Positions 27,539 through 36,857 of a stretch of 64,000 bases of DNA are shown piece after piece (the first letter of the stretch is position 1; every line of letters begins with the position of its first letter). Where the stretch lies: contig NZ_PYMB01000002.1 of assembly GCF_003026455.1 (NCBI RefSeq), forward strand, positions 548,699-612,698. Direction: 5' to 3'. Below the pieces are notes generated by a model, which saw only the letters and a program-made list of their open reading frames with translations, was not told the DNA's origin and did not search any database. A program made the translations under genes and the position numbers. The DNA comes from Photobacterium rosenbergii (GTDB lineage Bacteria > Pseudomonadota > Gammaproteobacteria > Enterobacterales > Vibrionaceae).

Positions 27539-28225
27539 ATGACTCAAAGGATGCCTATCTATAGCTTCATCGTGTTTATTGTGACTCTACTGAGTTTCCC
27601 TTCGATTGCCAAATCAATACCTGAAGGGTTCGTTGATATCCAGCAGGTAGATCCAACCATAGTGGTTGATATCCGTTATTTCAGTAGTGACAACTTTGTG
27701 GGTGATCGTATCAGTGGTTACAAAGCGGCAAAGGCAATCAGTACCAAGGAGACTGCCCAAGCGCTTGCCAATGCACAGCGTGATTTGAAACAGTTTGGAC
27801 TCGGCTTCAAAGTGTTTGATGCTTACCGCCCGCAACCGGCTGTGGACCATTTTGTCCGTTGGGCAGAAGATTTATCCGATACGCGAATGAAAGAGAAATA
27901 CTACCCAACAGTAGAGAAGAAGAATTTATTCCGTGATGGGTATATTGCTGCCAAATCTGGTCACTCGAGGGGGAGTACGGTGGATCTGACTTTGATTGAT
28001 CTTGCTAGTGGCGATGAGCTAGATATGGGGACGGGGTGGGATTACTTCGGAAAAGCCTCATGGCCCAGTTCACCGAAAAGTACAGCCCAGCAGCGAGCAA
28101 ACAGGATGTTGCTACAAAGTGTCATGCTCAAAAATGGTTTCAAGCCACTAAAAGAAGAGTGGTGGCATTTCACTTTAGCGGATGAGCCCTATCCGGAGAC
28201 GTATTTCACTTTTAATGTGAAATAA
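27539..28225 (+). CDS. ddpX: D-alanyl-D-alanine dipeptidase, VanX/DdpX family, periplasmic
   Basis: A 228-residue M15D zinc peptidase that splits D-Ala-D-Ala. The zinc site is visible as SGHSRGSTVDLTL (His and Asp) and EEWWHF (catalytic Glu and His); the DAYRPQPAVDHF arginine block is also typical. I start at ATG 27539 with AAGGAA 5 bases upstream, giving an N-terminal signal peptide (residues 1-25). Export suggests a role in recycling or scavenging cell-wall dipeptide, as for DdpX, and no vanHA-type resistance genes are near. Single gene with its own promoter. Confidence 0.9.
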   Translation: MTQRMPIYSFIVFIVTLLSFPSIAKSIPEGFVDIQQVDPTIVVDIRYFSSDNFVGDRISGYKAAKAISTKETAQALANAQRDLKQFGLGFKVFDAYRPQPAVDHFVRWAEDLSDTRMKEKYYPTVEKKNLFRDGYIAAKSGHSRGSTVDLTLIDLASGDELDMGTGWDYFGKASWPSSPKSTAQQRANRMLLQSVMLKNGFKPLKEEWWHFTLADEPYPETYFTFNVK

Positions 28226-28250
28226 AAAAGGGGGCACCGAAAGGTGCCCC
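28225..28250. terminator. Bidirectional terminator between ddpX and the porin
   Basis: Stem GGGGCACC / GGTGCCCC with GAAA loop, preceded by AAAAAAG, which reads as a T-run on the minus strand. It mainly serves the leftward porin gene. Confidence 0.85.
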
Positions 28251-28302
28251 AAAAGTGTCAAATGAATTCGACAGAATGAACACAGATTAGCGAGTTAGTA
28301 CC

Positions 28303-29385
28303 TTAGAAGTTGTAACGCACTAGCAGAGCAAGTTCGTCGTCTAGGCCAGCATCAGAGCCGAAGGCATTTTTGCTGCTTGCGTCAATTTGGTACTCAGCTG
28401 CAACAATGACTGGGCCAGTGAAATAAGCCACACCTAGCGTCGCATATGCATGCTTAGCTGATGAGTTGTCATCTTCCAGTTGGTTATAGCCGGCTAGAAG
28501 CTGGAACTGGTTGATATCATACGTCGCAGCAAGTTCTAGACCTGTTGTTGCTTTGATTGTATCGCCGTTGCCACTTGATGGTGTAGCATCTTTAAATACG
28601 CTGCCAGAGGCATTCTGATGATTGCGGAACTGGCCGTAGTTAGCAGCAAGGTATAGAGATTCGTTTTCGTATGTGATGACGGCGTTCGCCACTTTTGCGT
28701 CTGCTCGGTCGTCGAACTTAGTTTCGCCATAAACACCGCTCACGCCCACGATACCCATTCCAGTGTCGAAGTCATAACCTAGCATCGCTTGGTAGCCGTA
28801 GTCACGGTCGTAACCACCGATAACATCACCTTGGTCATCACGGGAAAGGTTAGAGTCCTGGAATTGGTACTGAAGACCAACCTGAACGCCGTAGAAGTTG
28901 TTGCGGTATTGGATTACGTCATCCGCACGGCCTGTACCATGTACGCCACCGTCGCTAGTAATACCGTCATAGTTACCAGCGGTGTCACCACCGTAAACCC
29001 AGAAGATATCAGTTTTGCCGGTTACGTCGTAATGAACAGACCAAGCTTTACCAAGGGTGAAGTTACCAAATTTTTCGTTGTCCGCTGTGATGTAACCAAG
29101 ACGGTTTGAAATATGGTTATCTTCAGAGTTATTTGCTAGTGCATCGTATGCCCACTCAGCACGGGTACCGATATCCCAGCCGCTTTCTAGGGCATGGGTA
29201 TAGCCGAAGTTGATACGAGATGATTGGTTACGAAGTTCAGAGTCACCATCAGAGAAACGAGCACTTGCTGCCAAACGGCCACCAACAGAGAAAGTGTTAG
29301 TGCCATCGTTATAAACTTCCAATGCATGTACAGACGATGATGCTGCCGCTGCTGCCACTGCTAGGGCAATTACCTTTTTATTCAT
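28303..29385 (-). CDS. General porin, OmpU/OmpL-like (copy 1)
   Basis: A 360-residue outer-membrane trimeric porin. The signal peptide ends SSVHA at residue 21, the mature protein starts LEVYNDGTNTFSVGGRL, and the chain ends with the outer-membrane signature LVRYNF, terminal Phe. Alternating beta-strand pattern throughout, with a GGYDRDYGYQAMLGYDFD loop region. It is closely related to the second porin 470 bases upstream; most of the N-terminal 200 residues are nearly the same. The leader shares sequence elements with that gene. Confidence 0.93.
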   Translation of the reverse strand: MNKKVIALAVAAAAASSSVHALEVYNDGTNTFSVGGRLAASARFSDGDSELRNQSSRINFGYTHALESGWDIGTRAEWAYDALANNSEDNHISNRLGYITADNEKFGNFTLGKAWSVHYDVTGKTDIFWVYGGDTAGNYDGITSDGGVHGTGRADDVIQYRNNFYGVQVGLQYQFQDSNLSRDDQGDVIGGYDRDYGYQAMLGYDFDTGMGIVGVSGVYGETKFDDRADAKVANAVITYENESLYLAANYGQFRNHQNASGSVFKDATPSSGNGDTIKATTGLELAATYDINQFQLLAGYNQLEDDNSSAKHAYATLGVAYFTGPVIVAAEYQIDASSKNAFGSDAGLDDELALLVRYNF

Positions 29386-29731
29386 TTCTTAGATCCTAAT
29401 ATTTTAATGGTGTGTCGCACCTTGTAAGTGCTTGTTTTTATTTTTTAATACTAAGTTCCGTAGTAATAGTGAAATGTTCTTAATAGGCAGGTTTTAAAGA
29501 AAAATTTAGAGGTAAGTGATTGTTTTTAATGGTCTGGTTGATTGTTTTTTTACGTTTTTTACAAGCGACGTTTCACTGCCTTGGCATAAGGATGTTAACG
29601 GCAGTGCCACGGCAAAAAGTTATTTTTCCAGCTTTTGAGTTTTAGAATTTTTTGCTATTTACAAAAGCTATATATTGCTTTGGAAAGATGAGGCGATATG
29701 AATCAATTTCGAGCTTACAGAAGGGCAAAAT
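29386..29731. promoter_or_regulatory. Leader and promoter region of porin copy 1
   Basis: About 345 bases. Close to the gene is a GCAC / GTGC hairpin (29417-29431) and, 64 bases before the start, the inverted repeat TACTA-N7-TAGTA at 29449-29465. Both elements recur ahead of porin copy 2. The remainder is AT-rich without a gene. Confidence 0.5.
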
Positions 29732-29758
29732 AAAAAAGGGGCACGTCCATCGTGCCCC
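29732..29758 (-). terminator. Terminator of porin copy 2
   Basis: Stem GGGGCACG / CGTGCCCC with TCCAT loop, preceded by AAAAAA that reads as a T-run on the minus strand. The stem begins with the same GGGGCAC as the terminator of porin copy 1, consistent with tandem duplication. Confidence 0.85.
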
Positions 29759-29851
29759 AAAAAGAAAGATCAAATCATTTGATGAAAAAGACAATGAACG
29801 AGTAAAGGCATTGCAGCCTTTACTCATGTTGTGTGCCGCAGGGGCAAATGC

Positions 29852-30946
29852 TTAGAAGTTGTAGCGGGCAAGAATAGCAAACACATTGTCTAGATCGGCA
29901 TCAGCGCCAGTGTTTGTTTTGCTGCTTGTATCAATCTTATACTCAGTGGCTAAAATCATTGGGCCGACAAAGTAAGCGGCACCAATGGTTGAATAGGCAT
30001 ATTTAGCGCTTGAGTTATCATCTTCAAGCAGGTTGTAGCCACCTAGTAGCTGGAACTGGTCGAACGTATAAGAAGCAAATAGCTCGTAACCCGTCGCTGA
30101 CTTGATCATACCGTTGCTGGTAGCGCTGCTGCTGGTGAAATCTGATTTGTTGAATGCGGCATTGGTGGTTTTACTTTGGTGGTTACGGAACTCACCGTAG
30201 TTTGCTGCCACATAGATAGCGCTTGTCTCATAAGAGATTACGGCGTTGGCAACACGGGCATCTTCGCGATCGTCGAATTTAGTTTCGCCGTATACACCGC
30301 TTAGGCTAAGAATACCGTCGCCAAGGTCAAACTCGTAGCCGGCCATTGCCTGATAGCCGTAGTCACGATCGTAACCACCGATAACATTACCTGCATCATT
30401 TCGTTGCAGGTTAGTATCTTGGAACTGATACTGAAGACCAACTTGTAGGCCATTGAAGTTATTTCGGTACTGGATAACATCATCCGCACGACCAGAACCG
30501 TGAACACCACCGTCACTAGAGATGCCGTCATAGTTACCTGCCGTATCACCACCGTTGATCCAGAAACGGTCTGTTTTACCAGTTACGTCGTAACGTACAG
30601 ACCATGCTTTACCAAGGGTGAAATTACCGAACTTTTCGTTGTCTGCCGAAATGTAGCCCAAACGGTTTCTAATAACGTTATCGTCGTTGTTGTTCGCTAA
30701 TGCGTTATAAGCCCATTCTGCGCGAGTACCAATATCCCAGCCATTTTCCAGAGCGTGAGTAAAACCAAAGTTAATACGTGAAGATTGGTTGTTTAGGCTC
30801 GAGTCACCGTCTGAAAACTTTGCGCTTAATGCTAGGCGGCCACCTACCGAGAAAGTATTCGTTCCATCATTATATACTTCAACTGCGTGTACTGAAGATG
30901 ATGCTGCCACCGCTGCTACTGCTAGCGCAATTAGCTTTTTATTCAT
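29852..30946 (-). CDS. General porin, OmpU/OmpL-like (copy 2)
   Basis: A 364-residue outer-membrane porin with signal peptide ending SSVHA and C-terminal ARYNF. Strand-by-strand it follows copy 1, diverging mostly in the surface-loop region around residues 250-280 (KTTNAAFNKSDFTSSSATSN). Tandem porins in Vibrionaceae are often expressed under different salt, pressure or bile conditions. The presence of separate terminators and leaders shows the two are transcribed independently. Confidence 0.93.
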   Translation of the reverse strand: MNKKLIALAVAAVAASSSVHAVEVYNDGTNTFSVGGRLALSAKFSDGDSSLNNQSSRINFGFTHALENGWDIGTRAEWAYNALANNNDDNVIRNRLGYISADNEKFGNFTLGKAWSVRYDVTGKTDRFWINGGDTAGNYDGISSDGGVHGSGRADDVIQYRNNFNGLQVGLQYQFQDTNLQRNDAGNVIGGYDRDYGYQAMAGYEFDLGDGILSLSGVYGETKFDDREDARVANAVISYETSAIYVAANYGEFRNHQSKTTNAAFNKSDFTSSSATSNGMIKSATGYELFASYTFDQFQLLGGYNLLEDDNSSAKYAYSTIGAAYFVGPMILATEYKIDTSSKTNTGADADLDNVFAILARYNF

Positions 30947-31403
30947 TTTTTATTTCCTGTATGTATTTGCAAAGAGCACAGGCTTAGTGCTCGTTGATAT
31001 TTTTATTACTAAGTTCCATGTAGTAATAGTAAAACAATCTTAAAGCTGATTTTTAGAAATGTTTTTATTTATACTGTTGAATTTGTTTGGTTTTTTACTT
31101 TTGTAATATATTTGCTTACATTCAGGGTGTGGTGGGTAATTAAGCAATGTGTAAATAATGCTTTGTATATCACGAGGTGTTTTTTGATTGACCAAAATCG
31201 AGGTGGCTTATTTATTCGCGTTGCTTATGTTTATTATTGTGGGTAATGATTCATTTTGGTGGTTGGGTGTAAATAATAGCAACTATAGTAAAGCGAAGTC
31301 TTGCTGGTAAATATTAATGTTGCGGTGTAAATAACTGCTAGGATTTCACGGTGTATTTGTAGCTAGTATCGAGTGGGACTTTGGATGGGATGGAGAAGGG
31401 AAT
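30947..31403. promoter_or_regulatory. Leader and promoter region of porin copy 2
   Basis: About 455 bases. It holds the hairpin GAGCAC-N7-GTGCTC (30974-30992) and the inverted repeat TTACTA-N9-TAGTAA at 31006-31026, placed as in porin copy 1. Farther upstream the sequence is AT-rich with no recognisable gene. Confidence 0.5.
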
Positions 31404-31429
31404 AAAAGGGCTGGTATTATCACCAGCCC
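31404..31429 (-). terminator. Terminator of the DsbA-like gene
   Basis: Stem GGGCTGGT / ACCAGCCC with a 6-base loop, followed on the minus strand by CTTTTATTCC. It lies 15 bases past the stop. Confidence 0.82.
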
Positions 31430-31443
31430 TGAATAAAAGCGTA

Positions 31444-32073
31444 TTACTGTTTTTCTGATAAGTAACGAATAGTGTTAGCTAAATCTTCTAAACTGTCGTG
31501 AGCTCCATTCTGTACCAGGTATTTCCCTTTGACTAGGAAAGAAGGTACCGAGGTAATTTGTGCATTTTGCTCGAGTTGATTAGCGCTTGTCATCTGCTGG
31601 TAGACTTGCTCTTTTTGCTCATCATTGAGGTCGAATGGGCTGACAATATCGTACTGGCTGAAGATTTCGTCCAGTTTGTTTTTGCGGCCCTCTTCATCTA
31701 AATCGGCTGCTTGTTCCTGCACAAAGCCAAACAGAGCCTCTTTCAGCTCAGGTGAAGGCTTACCATCACTCTGAACCGCCGCAGTGTAGTAAAGGTAGGC
31801 AGCATATTGTGCGCTTTCGTTGAAAGTAACATGAACTTGGTCGATATCCACCTCTGCCAGTTTTTTGATTTCCGGCAGCATCAACTCCATATTTCGGCAG
31901 TGGCCACAGCCAAGAGAGAAAACTTCTACAACATCGGCGACGCCTTCAGTTGGAGTTTCAACAACCGTGTATTTTACCCCTTCTTTAGGCATCTCATTTT
32001 CACTGCATCCTGTCAGGGCCACTAGAAGAAAGAGGGTAGAGGCAAAGATTTTAGTTAGTGTACTCATACTCAT
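31444..32073 (-). CDS. DsbA-like thiol:disulfide lipoprotein
   Basis: A thioredoxin-fold protein of 209 residues anchored as a lipoprotein (LLVALTGCSENE). The active site is CGHC in SLGCGHCRNMELMLPEI, and the cis-proline loop is TSVPSFLV, both as in DsbA. An inserted helical domain lies between. It should oxidise or isomerise disulfides in the periplasm while tethered to a membrane. I take the ATG at 32073; the ATG at 32067 is an equal candidate and neither has a strong ribosome binding site. Single gene. Confidence 0.87.
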   Translation of the reverse strand: MSMSTLTKIFASTLFLLVALTGCSENEMPKEGVKYTVVETPTEGVADVVEVFSLGCGHCRNMELMLPEIKKLAEVDIDQVHVTFNESAQYAAYLYYTAAVQSDGKPSPELKEALFGFVQEQAADLDEEGRKNKLDEIFSQYDIVSPFDLNDEQKEQVYQQMTSANQLEQNAQITSVPSFLVKGKYLVQNGAHDSLEDLANTIRYLSEKQ

Positions 32074-32287
32074 ATTTGTATTGGGTATTAAAACAGTAAG
32101 TATGGATGAAAATGACAGTGAGATCGCTAACAAGAATCAATTTACTTGTATCTAGTCCAAGAACACGGTGAGTTTTCACACGGTTAATGAATAACATAAT
32201 GCAATGCGTTTAAGTGCTAGGCATAATTTGAAGCAATGGCTTAGTAACCTTGTCTATGTAATAGCAGAACAACAAATAGTAGGAAAT

Positions 32288-32755
32288 ATGAATAAAGAGC
32301 AAAGGGAATTTCTCGAACAATATCTAGCCACACTAACACCAACAGAGCGCGATGCTGTACCAGAGGCCATTGCCGAGTATTTTTGTGCCGATGAATACAA
32401 TGCCAATGAGTGTGCAAGGCTAATCAATCAGGGGATCAAGCGTGCATCTTGTAGCTTGAAAGCGGGTTATGATGCCGAGCAAGAGCCCCTACCAAAAGTC
32501 GGACGCTTATCAGTCGTGCTCAACTGGGCACAAGAACCGGTTTGTATCATTAAACTGAAAGACATTTCTATTTGCCCTTTTAATGAAGTCACACCGGAGT
32601 TTGCGGCACTGGAAGGTGAGGGTGATCTGACTTACCTGTGGTGGCGGAATGCGCACATGGCGTTCTTCACAAAATATGCCGCCAGTTTAGGTGTTGAGTT
32701 CAATGAGTCGTCTGACTTGGTGTTGGAGCATTTTGAAAAGGTATACCCACGCTAA
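32288..32755 (+). CDS. ASCH-domain protein
   Basis: A 155-residue protein with the ASCH fold in its second half: a beta segment CIIKLKDISICPFNEVTPEF followed by EGEGDLTYLWWRNAHMAFF, the usual acidic-aromatic signature. ASCH proteins bind RNA or modified nucleosides and some hydrolyse N4-acetylcytidine; which applies here is not visible. I start at ATG 32288 with AGGAA just upstream, excluding 28 poorly supported codons. A terminator follows at once. Confidence 0.8.
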   Translation: MNKEQREFLEQYLATLTPTERDAVPEAIAEYFCADEYNANECARLINQGIKRASCSLKAGYDAEQEPLPKVGRLSVVLNWAQEPVCIIKLKDISICPFNEVTPEFAALEGEGDLTYLWWRNAHMAFFTKYAASLGVEFNESSDLVLEHFEKVYPR

Positions 32756-32768
32756 GTGGCAGTCGCGG

Positions 32769-32798
32769 AACCAGCTGCGAGCTTCGCAGCTTGGTTTT
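32769..32798. terminator. Bidirectional terminator
   Basis: Stem AGCTGCGA / TCGCAGCT with GCT loop, extended by AACC / GGTT, then TTTTA. It lies between convergent ASCH and lysophospholipase genes. Confidence 0.78.
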
Positions 32799-33804
32799 AT
32801 GCACACTCTTTAATGAAAAATTGCTCAAAGAAGGACAGGGTTTCACCCATTACTTGATCCCTCAATTCATCTTTTTCCATCAGTAGTTCATGACGTGCCG
32901 ATTCAATCACTTTTAATTGGCATTGCTCAGTATTGCCATTAAACAGATGATGAGCGCGGTTATCGACAATTGTGTCATTTCCTGCTTGTAGCAAGAGCAG
33001 GGGAGTCTTCAAATTTTTTGACTCTTGAATGCACTGTTTAGCTGCCCGCATTGCCTGCCATATCCACCTGGCGCTGGGTCCACCAACACGTAATTCTGGA
33101 TGGGTTTGATAAAGATGTTTAGCCCAAACATAGCGCAATTGGCTCTGACATTGATCGTTTTGTTCAAATGGCAACTCATGATAAGCCTTCTGCCCAAGGC
33201 CATAATCTGGCTTGGATTGGTATAGGTCATAAAGTTTCGCGACTGCAGGGGCGACAAACCGCAGCGGGCTGGATATATGAATACCAAACATTGGGGCATT
33301 TAACACAGCGGCATTGAATATATTGGGGTGCTGTTCCATATAAAGTGTTGAAACTGCACCGCCCATGGAGTGTGCCAACAAAAAACATCGGGAATAGCGG
33401 TTTGGCTGTACGATGGTTTTGATGAAGGTATCAAGGTCTGCCACATAGTCCGCAAAGGTATCGACATGGCCTAGTTCAGGATCATCGGCAAGGCGACCGG
33501 ACGCCCCTTGGCCCCGGTGATCATAGGTATAGATGTCAAAGCCGTGGGCAAAGTACTCAAACATCACTTCTTGATATTTCCACACACTCTCATTTCGGCC
33601 GTTTACGATAACGACACAATATCGGTTTTGCGGCAGTAATGGTGCTTCACTTTGACAAAGGCTAATACCAAATAGTGGAATACCGTTGACACCGTTAAAT
33701 GTGTGCTCCTGACGTTGCTGCCACATACGGTGAATGTCGTGGCTCATTAATTCAGTAAATACCGACTCTTTGGTGACGAAGTCCGTTGGGCGTAGTGGGG
33801 ACAT
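32797..33804 (-). CDS. Alpha/beta hydrolase, lysophospholipase L2-like
   Basis: A 335-residue serine hydrolase of the PldB/monoacylglycerol-lipase type. The nucleophile elbow is LLAHSMGGAVS, the oxyanion/arm block is YDHRGQGASGR, and the late Asp and His are in LLLQAGNDTIVDN and IESARHELLME. No signal peptide. GGAAGGA precedes the start. A patatin-like gene lies 48 bases upstream on the same strand, so both lipid-acting enzymes are probably cotranscribed. Confidence 0.88.
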   Translation of the reverse strand: MSPLRPTDFVTKESVFTELMSHDIHRMWQQRQEHTFNGVNGIPLFGISLCQSEAPLLPQNRYCVVIVNGRNESVWKYQEVMFEYFAHGFDIYTYDHRGQGASGRLADDPELGHVDTFADYVADLDTFIKTIVQPNRYSRCFLLAHSMGGAVSTLYMEQHPNIFNAAVLNAPMFGIHISSPLRFVAPAVAKLYDLYQSKPDYGLGQKAYHELPFEQNDQCQSQLRYVWAKHLYQTHPELRVGGPSARWIWQAMRAAKQCIQESKNLKTPLLLLQAGNDTIVDNRAHHLFNGNTEQCQLKVIESARHELLMEKDELRDQVMGETLSFFEQFFIKECA

Positions 33805-33852
33805 GAATCCTTCCTTTGTTTTGCTTTATTGTTGTACGTTGCAGGAACGTTT

Positions 33853-34818
33853 TTAGGCTGCTTGGGAGAAAGTATTTTCGAGCTCGTTTGCACCCGGTAC
33901 GGTAAATTTTCTACCTAGCGTCGCCATAAAGTAACGCCCAGACTGGTAGCCCAATTGGTAATCGAGATCGAGCGAGTCGATAGTGCTACCTATCAATTTG
34001 GAACAGAGATATTTCTGAGGGTGGATTTCATAGATGATGGCGTCATCAGGGGGATTATTTAAAAATGCTTGGGTTTGCCGGTACTTTTCTTCGTGCTCAA
34101 GTAGCAATTTGATCAATGCTGAGGCTTTAGTCTTACCGAGTGCTTTGCTGATGATCGACATCCAGCAATGATCAAAACTTGCAGTGATGGGGACAGTGCG
34201 GATAACGACAATGTGCCGATAACCTCTATCGTATGCCTCTTGGGCAGGAATTGGCGCTCCAACACCACCATCCACCCAGTATTGCTGTTGGTTGAGAATG
34301 GGTTGTCGGCGAAGGACAGGAATGGCGCATGACGCTTTGAGCGCAACCTGCCAGTTATCATCATTGAGGTCAAAAAAAGAAGCTCGATGGTTGTCTGCAT
34401 GGCAAGCACAAGCCAATACAGTGCGAGATCGCATGTTCTCATGGCCTTGTTGCCAATCAAGTGGTAGCCGGGTTTGTGTCTGCTCCAGCAGCCAATCCAG
34501 ATCCAGCCCTTCCTTTCCCATTAGAAAACGGGGTAGGTCGAAAAAATCATGGGTAGTCGTCGCTTCCGTGATAACACGGTAAGCATGTTTAGTGTGGCCG
34601 CAGATAAAAGAAGCGATATTGAGCGAGCCTGCTGAAGTGCCAACCAATAAAGAAAAGGGATTGAAATCGGCGTCCAAGAAGGCATCGAGAACGCCTGCAG
34701 TGAATATTCCACGCTGGCCGCCACCTTCGGTTACGAGTGCGACTTTATCGGTTTGTGCTGGAAGATATGACAGCGCATCTACATTGTTTACTGCACATGA
34801 AATATGTATCCCCGTCAT
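33853..34818 (-). CDS. Patatin-like phospholipase, RssA/YjjU family
   Basis: A 321-residue patatin. Oxyanion block TEGGGQRGIFTAG, nucleophile GTSAGS (Ser-Asp dyad), and the dyad aspartate in VDGGVGAPIPAQEAY. It lacks a signal peptide and resembles cytoplasmic YjjU. AGGAG lies 8 bases before the ATG. First gene of a two-gene leftward unit with the lysophospholipase. Confidence 0.9.
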   Translation of the reverse strand: MTGIHISCAVNNVDALSYLPAQTDKVALVTEGGGQRGIFTAGVLDAFLDADFNPFSLLVGTSAGSLNIASFICGHTKHAYRVITEATTTHDFFDLPRFLMGKEGLDLDWLLEQTQTRLPLDWQQGHENMRSRTVLACACHADNHRASFFDLNDDNWQVALKASCAIPVLRRQPILNQQQYWVDGGVGAPIPAQEAYDRGYRHIVVIRTVPITASFDHCWMSIISKALGKTKASALIKLLLEHEEKYRQTQAFLNNPPDDAIIYEIHPQKYLCSKLIGSTIDSLDLDYQLGYQSGRYFMATLGRKFTVPGANELENTFSQAA

Positions 34819-35083
34819 TGGCCTGCTCCTATCGCCGTAGTGCTGAAATCGGCAATATCATAGCCACAATCGCATGGACTGAATATTTGAAACAATATAG
34901 CTAGTCGTTAAGAATTTCTTAACGTTAATTTGAAAGTAAGCGGTGAGGAACAACGAGTAGAAGGAGAAGCTACGATGATTGAGGTGGCGTCAATCGTCAT
35001 TCCTGAGCATTGTCATAAACTCTTGATTGAACAAATGGCTAAATTCAGTATGATGGCCGGCTTTTCTTGGTTCGGAGGATAAC

Positions 35084-36436
35084 ATGTTTATCGGTTTTGA
35101 TTATGGAACAGCCAATTGCTCGGTAGCAGTCATGGAGCAAGGGCAGCCACGCATGCTGGCGCTGGAAGGCGAAAACAGTTTTATCCCTTCGACACTCTGT
35201 GCACCGACGCGAGAAGCGGTGAGCGAATACCTATACCGCCATATGGGCGTGCAGCCGGTCGATGAACTGGGTGAGCAAGTCCTGCGCCGCGCGATAGCTT
35301 TCAACCGTGAGGAAGACATCATAGTTGAGAAAGGCGATCTGCTGTTTGGTCAGGCGGCGTTAGATCTGTACCTTGAAGATCCTGAAGAAGTCTATTACGT
35401 AAAATCACCTAAGTCTTTTTTGGGTGCCAATGGCTTGCGAGATGTGCAGATTCGATTTTTCGAAGATCTGGTCTGTGCCATGATGCGCAATATCAAGCAA
35501 AAGGCAGAGACCCAACTGGACAAGGCAATCACCAGTACAATGATTGGTCGACCGGTCAACTTCCAGGGCACGGGCGGAGAGAAAGCCAACCAGCAGGCAG
35601 AAGCTATTTTGCGCCAGGCCGCCAAGCGTGCAGGCTTTGAGCACATTGAGTTCCAGTTTGAGCCAGTTGCTGCGGGCCTTGAGTATGAAAGTACCCTAAC
35701 TGAAGATAAAACCGTATTAGTGGTTGATATCGGCGGTGGTACCACTGACTGTTCGATGATCCAGATGGGGCCAAGCTGGGCGGGTAAAGCCGACAGAACT
35801 GATAGCTTGTTGGCTCATACTGGTTTGCGCGTCGGCGGGAATGATCTCGACATTTACTTAGCCTTCCGTCAGATCATGCCTCAGCTTGGTTTAGGCACTA
35901 AAACCCAGAAAGGCATCGATATGCCAATTGGCCAGTTCTGGAACCCGATTGCGATCAACAACGTTGTGGCACAAACCGATTTTTATGGTTCAGCAAACCT
36001 TGCGGTATTAAAGCAACTACAACGTGAGGCCGCAGAGCCGGAAAAATTGATGCATTTGCTGAAAGTCTACCGTGAGACCTTGGGCTACCAACTTGTCCGC
36101 AAGGCGGAAGAGTGCAAAATTGCCCTGTCAGAGTCAGCATCGCACCGGTTGGCTTTGTCACACCTTTCTGAACTGCTTGAAGTTGAAGTCAGCCAAGATC
36201 AAATGGCTCATGCGATTGAAGCGCCCCGAGTTCACATCAGCCAGTTGGTGACTGATGCCATTGAACAAAGCGGTATTAAACCTGATGTGGTGTATATGAC
36301 CGGCGGTACGGCGCGTTCTCCGATTCTACGAGCCTGTATTGAGCAGCAATTGCCATCAACACCAGTTGTTAGTGGTAGTTACTTCGGTTCCGTTACCGCT
36401 GGCCTTGCGCGTTGGGCTGAGCAGAGTTTCAAGTAA
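35084..36436 (+). CDS. yegD: Hsp70-like protein YegD
   Basis: A 450-residue actin-fold ATPase of the Hsp70 superfamily. Phosphate 1 is FDYGTANCSVAV, phosphate 2 is LVVDIGGGTTDCSMI, and the adenosine motif is VVYMTGGTARSP. The chain stops soon after the ATPase domain, as in Escherichia coli YegD, and lacks the usual DnaK substrate-binding domain. GGAGG sits 5 bases before the ATG. Single gene closed by a strong terminator. Client and role are unknown in the family. Confidence 0.93.
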   Translation: MFIGFDYGTANCSVAVMEQGQPRMLALEGENSFIPSTLCAPTREAVSEYLYRHMGVQPVDELGEQVLRRAIAFNREEDIIVEKGDLLFGQAALDLYLEDPEEVYYVKSPKSFLGANGLRDVQIRFFEDLVCAMMRNIKQKAETQLDKAITSTMIGRPVNFQGTGGEKANQQAEAILRQAAKRAGFEHIEFQFEPVAAGLEYESTLTEDKTVLVVDIGGGTTDCSMIQMGPSWAGKADRTDSLLAHTGLRVGGNDLDIYLAFRQIMPQLGLGTKTQKGIDMPIGQFWNPIAINNVVAQTDFYGSANLAVLKQLQREAAEPEKLMHLLKVYRETLGYQLVRKAEECKIALSESASHRLALSHLSELLEVEVSQDQMAHAIEAPRVHISQLVTDAIEQSGIKPDVVYMTGGTARSPILRACIEQQLPSTPVVSGSYFGSVTAGLARWAEQSFK

Positions 36437-36464
36437 CTGTTTTAAAATACTTAATCAGTGATTA

Positions 36465-36520
36465 AAAAAGCCTGACTAGTGATACCCATTTAGCTTGGGT
36501 ATATTACTAGCAGGCTTTTT
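36465..36520. terminator. Long bidirectional terminator
   Basis: Outer stem AAAAAGCCTG / CAGGCTTTTT enclosing a second stem (CTAGT / ACTAG, ATACCCA / TGGGTAT). It lies between convergent yegD and the HiPIP gene. Confidence 0.88.
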
Positions 36521-36551
36521 CTATGAGACGTATCTTAGCGCTAAGTTAGGT

Positions 36552-36857
36552 TTAAGGTTTCTTCACCCAAGCACTGCACCAACCATTGGCATTAACGGCT
36601 TTACCCGGGAAAATCCCGCATGGACGCCACTCATCGCCATCATTACCTTGGATTAGGGCACAGTTAGCGCAGTTCTTTTCGCTGTCAGGCGTTTGGTGTA
36701 CGTATTGAAGGGCTTTCGCCTGAGGATCGTCCTCTGTCAATTGTGGCAAATCTGCTGCGTGGGCAGGCTTAACCAGCAAATCCTTACCGACAGTCATACC
36801 AATGACACTGGCAAGCCCTAGCTTGAGGAAATTCCTTCTATTAGCTGTCTTCTTCAT
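36552..36857 (-). CDS. High-potential iron-sulfur protein (HiPIP)
   Basis: A 101-residue exported [4Fe-4S] electron carrier. The Tat signal is NRRNFLKLGLASVIG, and the mature domain has the four cluster cysteines spaced C-x2-C-x13-C-x13-C (NCANC, RPCGIFPG, GWCSAW). Folding before export via Tat suits a cofactor protein. It stands alone with no visible redox partner gene. HiPIPs are best known from purple phototrophs but also occur as donors to oxidases or other enzymes. Confidence 0.92.
   Translation of the reverse strand: MKKTANRRNFLKLGLASVIGMTVGKDLLVKPAHAADLPQLTEDDPQAKALQYVHQTPDSEKNCANCALIQGNDGDEWRPCGIFPGKAVNANGWCSAWVKKP

Noticed and set aside
28303..30946. Tandem porins as a composite mobile element
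   Set aside because: No transposase, terminal repeats or target duplication flank them; simple gene duplication is enough.
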